Made by a program: the position numbers and the translations under genes. From positions 62,001 through 126,000 of the forward strand of contig JAHBUB010000003.1 of NCBI GenBank assembly GCA_019638285.1: DNA of 64,000 nt, in the 5' to 3' direction. The DNA comes from Cyclobacteriaceae bacterium (GTDB lineage Bacteria > Bacteroidota > Bacteroidia > Cytophagales > Cyclobacteriaceae). Positions 57,443 to 64,000 of the stretch are shown here, piece after piece (the first letter of the stretch is position 1; each line of letters begins with the position of its first letter). The notes under the pieces are model-generated. The model saw only the letters and a list, made by a program, of their open reading frames with translations, did not search any database and had not been told where the DNA came from.

Positions 57443-59266
57443 CTATTTCCCAATCTTTAAAGTGTTGTTACCCCTGTCGATGTCGGCCATGCGCTGGCTT
57501 GGGTCGATCTCCATGCTTTCAATTTCTGATGAAGACTTGTTTACGATAAACGAGTAATTGGGATTTACCCAATTCCATCTTTCTAACTCAGTCCATTTTA
57601 CGGATTTGTCTTCCTCTCCTTTGCTGCCCAGCGTTTCGTTCATAGGGATGTAGAACATTTCTTTGCTGCCGTCTTTGTAGGTCACCAGTAGGTCGATGGG
57701 CATAGGGAATTCACCCACCCTCTTTAAGGTTACTTCTGTTTTGCCTTGATTGTCCACAATGCCAGTGATACCGTAGTCGATGTGTTTCGTAGTCAATATC
57801 CAATAGCGGTAATACCAGTGCAATTGCAGTCCGGATTCTTTTTCCATCACACGCAAAAAATCGTTGGGCTCCGGGTGCCTAAACTTCCAGGTATTAAAGT
57901 ACCTGCGCATGCCTTGATAAAACGTATCGTTTCCAATAAGGTACTTCATCTGATTGAGAAACATTGCACCCATGCTATAGGCAGCGGTACCATAGGCAGT
58001 ATTGGTACTATAATGATCCGCATGCTGACTCAACGGCTCCTGTAGGCCGCGCTCTACTAATTTAAAATAACTGTTATAGCTGTCCTGGTGTGGGTTTTCT
58101 ACATTAAACATACGTGCCAGTGATTCATTGCTGGAAAAATCGGTGTATCCCTCATCCATCCATGGGTATAAGGATTCATTCGTTCCCAGCACCCCCTGAA
58201 ACCAGGCGTGTGATGCCTCGTGCGCCATTACGCCCACCAGGCCTGCAAAACTTCCTTCACCCACGATGAGGGTACACATGGGGTATTCCATTCCTCCGTC
58301 TCCTCCCTGAATGATAGAGTATACTGGGTAAGGGTACTTTCCGAATGTCTCATTCATAAATTGAAAATGCTTTACGGCATATTCTTTCAGTTTTGTCCAT
58401 GTTTCAGTCGTTTTTTCTCCAGGCTGATAGAAGAAATGCAATTCAGGGCCATTGGGAACTTGTGCGCGTGTATGGGCATATTCGGGATCGGCAGCCCAGG
58501 CAAAGTCGTGTACATTCTTTGCCACAAAGTGCCAGTTGAGATTACCTTTTTGGTTCTTAATTTTCACACCTTCGTCTTCATACCCGTGACCAATCTCGTT
58601 TGGGTTTTGTAATACTCCGCTGCCTCCGATTGTAAACTTAGGATCGATGTTAATAGTGACATCGTAATCTCCCCACACTCCATGAAATTCACGCGCAACA
58701 TATTCATAGGCATGCCAGCCTTGAAAATCGTACTCTGCCAGCTTGGGATACCACTGGGTCATGGAGTAGGCAATGCCTTCCTTGTTGTCGCGCCCCGACC
58801 TGCGTATTTGAATAGGTACCTGGGCTTCGAACTTCATATTAAAAACGGTTTTGGTGTGCGGCATTATTGGCTTAGCAAGATATACGGTGAGAACAGTTCC
58901 GTCCACTTGGTACTTTGTGTCTTGTCCGTCTTGTTTCAGACTCTGCACATTTTGATAGCCGATCTCATCTTTGTTCAGTTTTGAAATTCTGTCCATTACC
59001 CTTCTGTCCGGATCGGGGAGATTGCGTGAGCGCACATCCATCATGCTGCCTGGTTGAAAGGCGTTGAAGTAGAGGTGATAATATACTTTTCTTAACGTGT
59101 CGTTGGAGTTGTTGTGATAGACCAGCTCCTGATCTCCCGTTACTTTGTGAGTTTTCACATCCATGGCCACATTCATTTTATATTCTACCCGTTGTTGCCA
59201 GCGATAGTCCTGGGCAAAGAGGGTAAATGAAAGTACAAGCAGTGGGAGGAGGATAAGTTTTTTCAT
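57443..59266 (-). CDS. M1-family metallopeptidase
   Basis: The 607-residue secreted protein has a signal peptide (ending LFAQ), the zinc motif HEASHAWFQG with downstream Glu in WMDEGYTDF, and the GGMEYP exopeptidase motif. Length and motifs match an aminopeptidase N-like protein. It removes N-terminal residues from peptides. Convergent with the T9SS gene, 5 bp apart. Confidence 0.9.
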   Translation of the reverse strand: MKKLILLPLLVLSFTLFAQDYRWQQRVEYKMNVAMDVKTHKVTGDQELVYHNNSNDTLRKVYYHLYFNAFQPGSMMDVRSRNLPDPDRRVMDRISKLNKDEIGYQNVQSLKQDGQDTKYQVDGTVLTVYLAKPIMPHTKTVFNMKFEAQVPIQIRRSGRDNKEGIAYSMTQWYPKLAEYDFQGWHAYEYVAREFHGVWGDYDVTINIDPKFTIGGSGVLQNPNEIGHGYEDEGVKIKNQKGNLNWHFVAKNVHDFAWAADPEYAHTRAQVPNGPELHFFYQPGEKTTETWTKLKEYAVKHFQFMNETFGKYPYPVYSIIQGGDGGMEYPMCTLIVGEGSFAGLVGVMAHEASHAWFQGVLGTNESLYPWMDEGYTDFSSNESLARMFNVENPHQDSYNSYFKLVERGLQEPLSQHADHYSTNTAYGTAAYSMGAMFLNQMKYLIGNDTFYQGMRRYFNTWKFRHPEPNDFLRVMEKESGLQLHWYYRYWILTTKHIDYGITGIVDNQGKTEVTLKRVGEFPMPIDLLVTYKDGSKEMFYIPMNETLGSKGEEDKSVKWTELERWNWVNPNYSFIVNKSSSEIESMEIDPSQRMADIDRGNNTLKIGK

Positions 59267-59331
59267 GCCAGCTATAATTGAGGTTCTAAAGTATTAAAAT
59301 GGACTTGGTTTGGCAAATCCTATAGTCACTG

Positions 59332-59510
59332 GTCTTGAGTTTTGAGTTATGAGTCTTGAGTCATGAGTCTTTAATTTTGAGTTGGGGCACGACATGCCAA
59401 TGGGGTTTTAGACTTTATAGTCAATAGTATATAGTCCTTAGTCCGTAGTATAGATTTTACGAGATCCTTACTAATGACTAAATACTAGGGACTCAAGACT
59501 ATCCCTAAAA
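59332..59510. repeat. Degenerate heptamer-like repeats (GAGTCTTGAGTTTTGAG and TAGTCCTTAGT types)
   Basis: It reads GGTCTTGAGTTTTGAGTTATGAGTC then GTCTTGAGTCATGAGTC, then TATAGTCAATAGTATATAGTCC and AGACTATCCC. These are short word repeats like those at 28285 and 60771. It lies between the M1 gene and a minus-strand terminator. Nothing else is seen in 59267-59512. Confidence 0.7.
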
Positions 59511-59512
59511 TG

Positions 59513-59539
59513 AAAAACCCCGCAACTTTCATTGCAGGG
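59513..59539 (-). terminator. Intrinsic terminator for the 59560 gene
   Basis: Minus strand CCCTGCAA and TTGCGGGG form an 8-bp stem with one G-U and a six-base loop (TGAAAG), then TTTTT. It follows the stop at 59560 by 20 bp. Confidence 0.85.
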
Positions 59540-59559
59540 CTTTTACTTTGCTACGTGTT

Positions 59560-60282
59560 TCATCGCATCTGGGGTCTGGTAAAACGAATCTTACTTGCTG
59601 TGCGGTACACCTCACTTTGGTTGCCAAAGGCCGACTTCACATACTGCTTGGCTCTTTGTCCTGAGTCATACAAATTGCGATCGAGGGAGTATAAGATCTC
59701 ATCGCGCTTGATGCGGGCATTTTTCCAGGCCACGGTGGCTTCGATGACGCTACTGTTGTGTTGGTGCAGTGCAGAGAGTTGCTTCTTGAGCGCGTCTACT
59801 GACAAATCCTGCTCGTTGGTTTTGTAGCGTGGCGATGCGGATACCGTTTCCAGCAGTTTGGCAAAGTGACTGGTAAGGCTTTTGTAATCCATTTCGCGTG
59901 CTCTGCGTTTGGTCTTTGGTTTTTCTTCGCCTTCGGCAGGAAGGGGAGCTCGATCCTGACTGATGCGTTTTCCAAAGATTTTGCGCGACATGGTTCTGGC
60001 ATCGGCTACCGTCTGCGGCATAGCACCACCTGCTAATAAGGTGCTGATGATCCGAGTAGTGAGGGGCTTCAGACCGCTGAAGGCGTCCTCTCTGTGGTTG
60101 GTAGCGATTTCATAGCCCGTTCTGGCGGAATGAACTTCGCTTAACACGTTGCGTGCCTGACTTAACAAGGTAGTCATGGCTTTCACCTGAAGGTTTTGAT
60201 TTCCGGGGTTGTAGGATCCTCCTAACCCGGTGCAAATGCCCAAGAGCTGCTCAAGGGACTGCACGTTTTTTACATTGGACAT
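59560..60282 (-). CDS. Hypothetical protein
   Basis: The 240-residue soluble protein is helix rich and basic in the middle (KPKTKRRAREMDYKSL), ending KIRFTRPQMR. No signal, membrane segment or known motif is seen. It begins MSNVKNVQSLEQLLGICTGLGG and has its own terminator downstream; a similar protein occurs in Cytophagales as far as I recall. Neighbouring sequence on both sides is repeat arrays. Confidence 0.72.
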   Translation of the reverse strand: MSNVKNVQSLEQLLGICTGLGGSYNPGNQNLQVKAMTTLLSQARNVLSEVHSARTGYEIATNHREDAFSGLKPLTTRIISTLLAGGAMPQTVADARTMSRKIFGKRISQDRAPLPAEGEEKPKTKRRAREMDYKSLTSHFAKLLETVSASPRYKTNEQDLSVDALKKQLSALHQHNSSVIEATVAWKNARIKRDEILYSLDRNLYDSGQRAKQYVKSAFGNQSEVYRTASKIRFTRPQMR

Positions 60283-60489
60283 GATTGTTATGGTTTAAAT
60301 TGTTTAACATACTTATTGAACGGGAAAACCCTCTAATAAGGTTTCCTATTTTTAAAAAAATATTTAATATTATTTTTAGGGAACGAAGAGCAACTCCGAA
60401 CAGGCTTTTCCGTTCTAAGGATTTTCACAAATAATTTATTGTATCCGGGGTGGGAGGGCAGGCTTGAAGCGGTCCCATTCCGGTCAGCC

Positions 60490-60762
60490 CCGTTCTCGCC
60501 CGTGGTTTGCAGCTTCTCACTTTTGGCAGGTCCGTTGTTCTCCGAGGTTGCCCACTTCTTTCTCCAGCCCGGTGGGATGTTGCCCGTGGCCGGTGGCTTC
60601 TTCCTCCTGATTTGTTCGTTCTTCCTCTGAGGAGGCCCGTTGTTTCCCGCGCTTGGTGACTTCTTCCCCGAGGCAGGTCCGTTGTTGCTCCAGATCAATG
60701 GCTTCTTTCTCAGAGCCGCTGCCTTGTTGCTCGTGATTGATGGCTTCTTCCTTTTGGACGGA
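60490..60762. repeat. Second 21-bp-period tandem array
   Basis: Thirteen units start exactly every 21 bp from 60490 to 60742, alternating CCGTTGTTNYCC-type and GGCTTCTTCCYC-type, giving a 42-bp higher-order pattern. On the minus strand two frames stay open across it; one gives the heptads NNGPASG, KKSPSAG, and the other KEAIDLE, QQRTCLG. An ORF at 60333-60698 lies inside, but no good start region or known family supports a gene. The array occupies the 60283-60908 gap along with the repeat at 60771. Confidence 0.85.
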
Positions 60763-60770
60763 GCTGGGTA

Positions 60771-60877
60771 CTTTGGGTTTGGGACTTAGGGCTTGGGGTT
60801 TAGGATTTGGGATTTAGGACTTAGGATTTAGGACTTGGGACTTAGGACTTTGGACTTTGGACTTGGGCCTTGGGTGG
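60771..60877. repeat. Heptamer array (GGACTTA/GGATTTA/GGACTTT type)
   Basis: Reads TTTGGGACTTAGGGCTTGGG, GTTTAGGATTTGGGATTTAG, GACTTAGGATTTAGGACTT and so on in 7-bp steps. It lies directly after the 21-bp array. The unit differs from that at 28285. Confidence 0.85.
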
Positions 60878-60908
60878 GAAATTTGTTCTTCCCTAATTGT
60901 CCATTCAA

Positions 60909-61355
60909 CTATAAACCCTGACACTCATTTTCTAAAACTCCTTTTATAAGAATTGGAGGATTGCCCCATCGGGTAATAGTGTTGTCGAGGAGCAAAGGAT
61001 AGTGCGAGCTAAAACCACCAACCTCTCCCGTAGACCGACCCGTAATCACCATTTTAAGTTTTGTATGCCGGATCAAATAAGAACACATAATACAGGGCTC
61101 GTGCGTAGTATACAGTGTACAATCAGAAAGGTCCTGAGTGTTCAATTTCTTTATTGCATTTCGAATGGCTTCAATTTCAGCATGAAATGTAATATCGTTG
61201 TGTGTTTTGTTTCCTTCAATCCCTTCTCCAACTATCTCATTGTTTCTTACAACTACTGAACCCACCGGACTATCACCTCTTTGTTTGGCAATCTTAGCGA
61301 GTTCGATGCTCTTTTTCATATAGAATTCATGTGTTTGTATTTCTACCTTGTTCAT
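60909..61355 (-). CDS. Nucleoside/guanine deaminase-like CMP/dCMP deaminase family protein
   Basis: The 148-residue zinc enzyme has the catalytic HAE in FHAEIEAI and the PCxxC zinc ligand motif in HEPCIMCSYL. Family members deaminate guanine, cytosine or adenosine in tRNA. The substrate is undecided. Typical length for this group. Confidence 0.9.
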   Translation of the reverse strand: MNKVEIQTHEFYMKKSIELAKIAKQRGDSPVGSVVVRNNEIVGEGIEGNKTHNDITFHAEIEAIRNAIKKLNTQDLSDCTLYTTHEPCIMCSYLIRHTKLKMVITGRSTGEVGGFSSHYPLLLDNTITRWGNPPILIKGVLENECQGL

Positions 61356-61577
61356 ATGCTTTGTGAATAGATAAATATTGTGGTTGCGTAAACAAAATTA
61401 GGAAAAATACTTCAGGCACATCAGTTAATCATGCCAATGCCATGTTCATCTTTGTCTAATTGATTTTTTATTTTAGACTTGAATTAAATTATAACAGTTT
61501 GAAACCTGATTAATTCGTTTTGTATGTTGCATGATGTAATTTTGTGATCTACTCATTTTTTTTCTTCTAGCGTTCTC

Positions 61578-62417
61578 ATGGCATCCTCTGAGCTATTTAT
61601 TCCTCTCTTGATTATTATTAGCTTACTCATTAGCCTCTTTGGTTCTATCGTTGGTTTTGGAGGTGGTATTTTTATCGTGCCTATTCTAATTACTTTTTTT
61701 AATTACCCGCTCGATGCTGCTGTAGGGGCTACCATGGTTTCTCTTATACCGGCTGCTTTTATGTCTACTTATTTCAATCAGAAGGAGGGTAATGTAGATT
61801 TTAAAATGGGCATATTGTTGGAATTACCTACTATGGTAGGTGTTGTGCTGGGGAGCATCTTGCTTTCTTATATCTCTGCACAGCGCTTGGAAATTGTATT
61901 TGCCATGATGGTATTTATAATCGGACTGTCGTTTTTTATTACCCCTAAGAAGAAAGATCAAAACCTGAGGATGTTTTATAAGCTCAACAAACTCAAGCCT
62001 CGCTTTATTATTAAGAATGAAAAGAAAAATGTAGCCTATCGGGCTAGTCTTTATATGATATCTTTTTTTGGGTTGTTAGCAGGTACATTGGCCGGATTGT
62101 TTGGTATGGGGGGTGGCTTTATGAAAACGCCTGTTATGATTAAAGTGTTTAGGATGCCTGCGAAAATTGCTACCTCTACCGCACTTTTTATGATCTTTAT
62201 CACCAGCATCACAGGCTCAATAAGTCATTATTATCAAGGCCATATTTACTTTGAAAAGGCTTGGCCTGTTATGCTTGGCTTTACAATGGGCGCCATTGTA
62301 GGGCATCGTATGAATACGCATATTAAAGTAGAAACCCTAGAAAAACTGATTGGTGTCGCCCTTACTTTGGCAGCTATGGTTATGCTTTTCAATTTGCTCC
62401 TTAACCGTTTATTTTAG
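61578..62417 (+). CDS. TauE/SafE-family sulfite exporter-like transporter
   Basis: The 279-residue membrane protein has the family halves, each with GFGGG / GMGGGF (LFGSIVGFGGGIFIVPIL; TLAGLFGMGGGFMKTPV) and about eight hydrophobic segments. Members move sulfite, sulfoacetate or other anions. A TAATTTTG word (61537-61544) may be its -7 element. Followed after about 200 bp by nirK. Confidence 0.9.
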   Translation: MASSELFIPLLIIISLLISLFGSIVGFGGGIFIVPILITFFNYPLDAAVGATMVSLIPAAFMSTYFNQKEGNVDFKMGILLELPTMVGVVLGSILLSYISAQRLEIVFAMMVFIIGLSFFITPKKKDQNLRMFYKLNKLKPRFIIKNEKKNVAYRASLYMISFFGLLAGTLAGLFGMGGGFMKTPVMIKVFRMPAKIATSTALFMIFITSITGSISHYYQGHIYFEKAWPVMLGFTMGAIVGHRMNTHIKVETLEKLIGVALTLAAMVMLFNLLLNRLF

Positions 62418-62458
62418 GAGGGGACAAGCCAACAATTTTGTTTGATGAATACAAGTGG

Positions 62459-62482
62459 GTACAAGCGAGATGCTTGTGCTAG
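62459..62482. repeat. 24-bp dispersed repeat (ACAAGCGAGATGCTTG type), copy 2
   Basis: Reads GTACAAGCGAGATGCTTGTG then CTAG, two differences from the minus strand of 30401-30424. It lies between the TauE-like gene and nirK. Confidence 0.7.
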
Positions 62483-62616
62483 CTGGGGAAATCATTAGGA
62501 GCCTTCAACGCGAGAGTAAGTATTTGTTGTGTGTTTCTACATTTTTTTATAAAATGGAACCTAAATTGTTAAAACTTACGTATTACAAAATAATAACAGA
62601 ACCAAAAATCACTATC

Positions 62617-63744
62617 ATGAAATATTTTATCATTCTTATTTCTATCTGTACACTGGCCTCATGCACCCAACCCACTCACAATCAGGACAAAACAGATTCA
62701 AAAGCAGTCTCTGTCTTCAACGATTCTCCTAGTGACAATCCTGAAAACCTAAAACATGTAACGCAAGAATTGGTGGCTCCTCCCGCTTTGCCTCAACATG
62801 AGCAAGTGGCGACTGGTGACCCGGTGGTGGTAGAAGTGAAACTTGTCATCGAGGAAAAGAAATTGCAGATTTCACCCGAAGCTTCGATTTGGGCTTTAAC
62901 ATTTAACGGTAGCGTCCCCGGTCCTATGATTGTCGTTCACCAAAATGATTATGTACAACTTACGCTTGTCAATCCATCTACCAACACGCTCATTCATAAT
63001 ATTGACTTTCATGCTGCTACCGGTGCCATGGGAGGTGGCGATTTAACACAAGTGCTTCCAGGCCAGGAAGTGACCATGCGTTTTAAAGCGACCAAGTCAG
63101 GAGTATTTGTTTACCATTGTGCACCAGGAGGAGCGATGGTGCCATTGCATGTTGTTTCGGGAATGAATGGTGCTATTATGGTTTTGCCTCGCGAAGGACT
63201 TAAAGATGAATTTGGAAATCCCGTACACTATGACAAGGCTTTTTACATTGCTGAACAAGACTACTATGTGCCTAAGGACAGTCAGGGGAAATATAAAGAG
63301 TATGCCAAACCAGAAGATGCTTTTGAAGATATGACCGAAGTATTTAAAACACTTACTCCATCCCATATCGTCTTCAATGGTGCAGAGCGGTCTCTCACCG
63401 GAAAGAATGCAATGAAAGCCAATGTGGGAGATAAGGTTCTATTTATTACTTCAGAAGCCAATCGCGATACGCGTATACACTTGATAGGAGGGCATGCTGA
63501 TCTTGTATGGTTGGGAGGCTCTTTTAATGATACACCCGCTACCAATTATGAATCATGGTCGGTAGTGGGGGGTTCTGCGGTTGCCGCTATTTATAAATTT
63601 CGCGAGCCGGGCAGCTACGCCTATGTGGATCATAATTTGATTAATGCATTTACATTTGGCGCTGTTGCTATTATAAAAGTGGAGGGAGAGTGGAATGATG
63701 ATTTAATGAAACAGATAAGCACACCAAGTAGTATACAGAAATAG
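62617..63744 (+). CDS. nirK: Copper nitrite reductase, predicted lipoprotein
   Basis: The 375-residue protein reduces nitrite to NO. The start ATG 62617 gives a signal with lipobox LASC (Cys15); the longer frame from 62455 would include a repeat. All Cu ligands are visible: HNIDFH (type 1 His, catalytic Asp, type 2 His), YHC (type 2 His, type 1 Cys), LHVVSGMNG (type 1 His and Met), VDHN (type 2 His), and the catalytic His in GGHADLVW. It is lipid-anchored, which is unusual for soluble NirK but seen in some groups. No regulator or nor genes are nearby. Confidence 0.92.
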   Translation: MKYFIILISICTLASCTQPTHNQDKTDSKAVSVFNDSPSDNPENLKHVTQELVAPPALPQHEQVATGDPVVVEVKLVIEEKKLQISPEASIWALTFNGSVPGPMIVVHQNDYVQLTLVNPSTNTLIHNIDFHAATGAMGGGDLTQVLPGQEVTMRFKATKSGVFVYHCAPGGAMVPLHVVSGMNGAIMVLPREGLKDEFGNPVHYDKAFYIAEQDYYVPKDSQGKYKEYAKPEDAFEDMTEVFKTLTPSHIVFNGAERSLTGKNAMKANVGDKVLFITSEANRDTRIHLIGGHADLVWLGGSFNDTPATNYESWSVVGGSAVAAIYKFREPGSYAYVDHNLINAFTFGAVAIIKVEGEWNDDLMKQISTPSSIQK

Positions 63745-63794
63745 GGTAAAAGATTGTTGGTTATTATTGGTAAGGAGTATTAAGAAAGGCTTTG

Positions 63795-63829
63795 GTAGTA
63801 AAGAATAATTCATCGTTATTCTTTACTAC
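63795..63829. terminator. Bidirectional terminator between nirK and the M20 gene
   Basis: GTAGTAAAGAATAA and TTATTCTTTACTAC form a perfect 14-bp stem with a 7-nt loop (63795-63829). It follows nirK by 50 bp and contains the stop codon of the M20 gene on the minus strand. The stem is AT-rich and flanking T-runs are short. Confidence 0.65.
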
Positions 63830-64000
63830 TAGCCATAACCCTTTCAATCAAAGTGGTAAACATGTTGATGCCTGTAGCAATGATCTCATCAGGGAAGTCG
63901 TAATCGGAGTGATGGAGGGCAGGGGAGTGGGTGCCTGCCCCCAACCCAAACATAGCAGTTTTGTATTCTTTAGAAAACCATCCAAAGTCTTCACCGAACT
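63816..64000 (-). CDS. M20-family amidohydrolase/peptidase, C-terminal end only
   Basis: The minus strand from the window edge reads FGEDFGWFSKEYK, GLGAGTHSPALHHSDYDFP, and MFTTLIERV, ending at TAA (63816-63818). This is the C-terminal part of an M20 dipeptidase/amidohydrolase, with the conserved metal-binding His in LHHSDYDFP. The gene continues beyond the window, so its start cannot be given. Confidence 0.88.
   Translation of the reverse strand, partial: FGEDFGWFSKEYKTAMFGLGAGTHSPALHHSDYDFPDEIIATGINMFTTLIERVMASSKE

Noticed and set aside
60333..60698. Minus-strand 121-residue ORF across the second 21-bp array
   Set aside because: It has no credible start, its composition follows from the repeat, another frame is also open across the same array, and no homologous family is recognised.

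Overview
The window looks like a chromosome segment of a Bacteroidota member, most likely order Cytophagales. Evidence: several secreted proteins carry type IX secretion (T9SS) C-terminal sorting domains of both type A and type B; a PorP/SprF-family protein is encoded next to the type B proteins; Shine-Dalgarno sequences are scarce; TAnnTTTG-like promoter elements occur; and the sufB-C-D-S-E-sufT order is typical of that phylum. No rRNA, CRISPR array, prophage or conjugative module was seen.

Layout. 1-4.5 kb: hisG-hisD-hisC-hisB on the minus strand, preceded by an untracked 25-codon His-rich leader peptide and a terminator/antiterminator, a complete attenuator. 4.5-6.2 kb: a TPR lipoprotein and a CoA-type Nudix hydrolase. 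6.2-7.5 kb: a decayed IS256-like element with terminal inverted repeats and an 8-bp target duplication. 7.5-12 kb: a ferritin split by an in-frame TAG, an aconitase with a 115-residue histone-H1-like lysine tail, folE and a QueD/PTPS homologue. 12-25.7 kb: PorP/SprF and three large type B T9SS cargo proteins, interrupted by a three-gene unit (DUF4915/TIGR03032 protein, acyl carrier protein, cytochrome P450). 26-31.3 kb: a class V aminotransferase, a DNA alkylation repair protein, a frameshifted SRA-HNH endonuclease and two small genes, separated by repeat-rich intergenic DNA. 31.4-31.7 kb: a 21-bp-period array. 31.9-39.4 kb: a TonB protein, the suf operon ending in a frameshifted brxA, and an Lrp regulator. 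39.6-39.8 kb: a tRNA-like RNA with a giant structured variable arm. 40-51.6 kb: housekeeping genes (acyl-CoA ligase, AGCS symporter, ureohydrolase, SixA-like phosphatase, topA, sirtuin, Ldh2-type dehydrogenase, TlpA-like thioredoxin). 51.7-59.3 kb: two exported proteins and an M1 peptidase. 59.3-61 kb: more repeat arrays, including a second 21-bp-period array. 61-64 kb: a deaminase, a TauE/SafE transporter, a NirK lipoprotein and the end of an M20 hydrolase.

How genes work together: histidine synthesis is probably controlled by ribosome stalling on the His-rich leader. The suf operon makes Fe-S clusters, needed for example by the aconitase. PorP/SprF probably serves the type B cargo proteins upstream of it. 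The P450 and the stand-alone carrier protein probably act together on a carrier-bound substrate.

Several genes are broken by single-base homopolymer changes (brxA, the YWTD protein, the SRA-HNH gene, the transposase), so either sequencing error or real decay must be considered. All function calls are from reading motifs by eye; no search was run.
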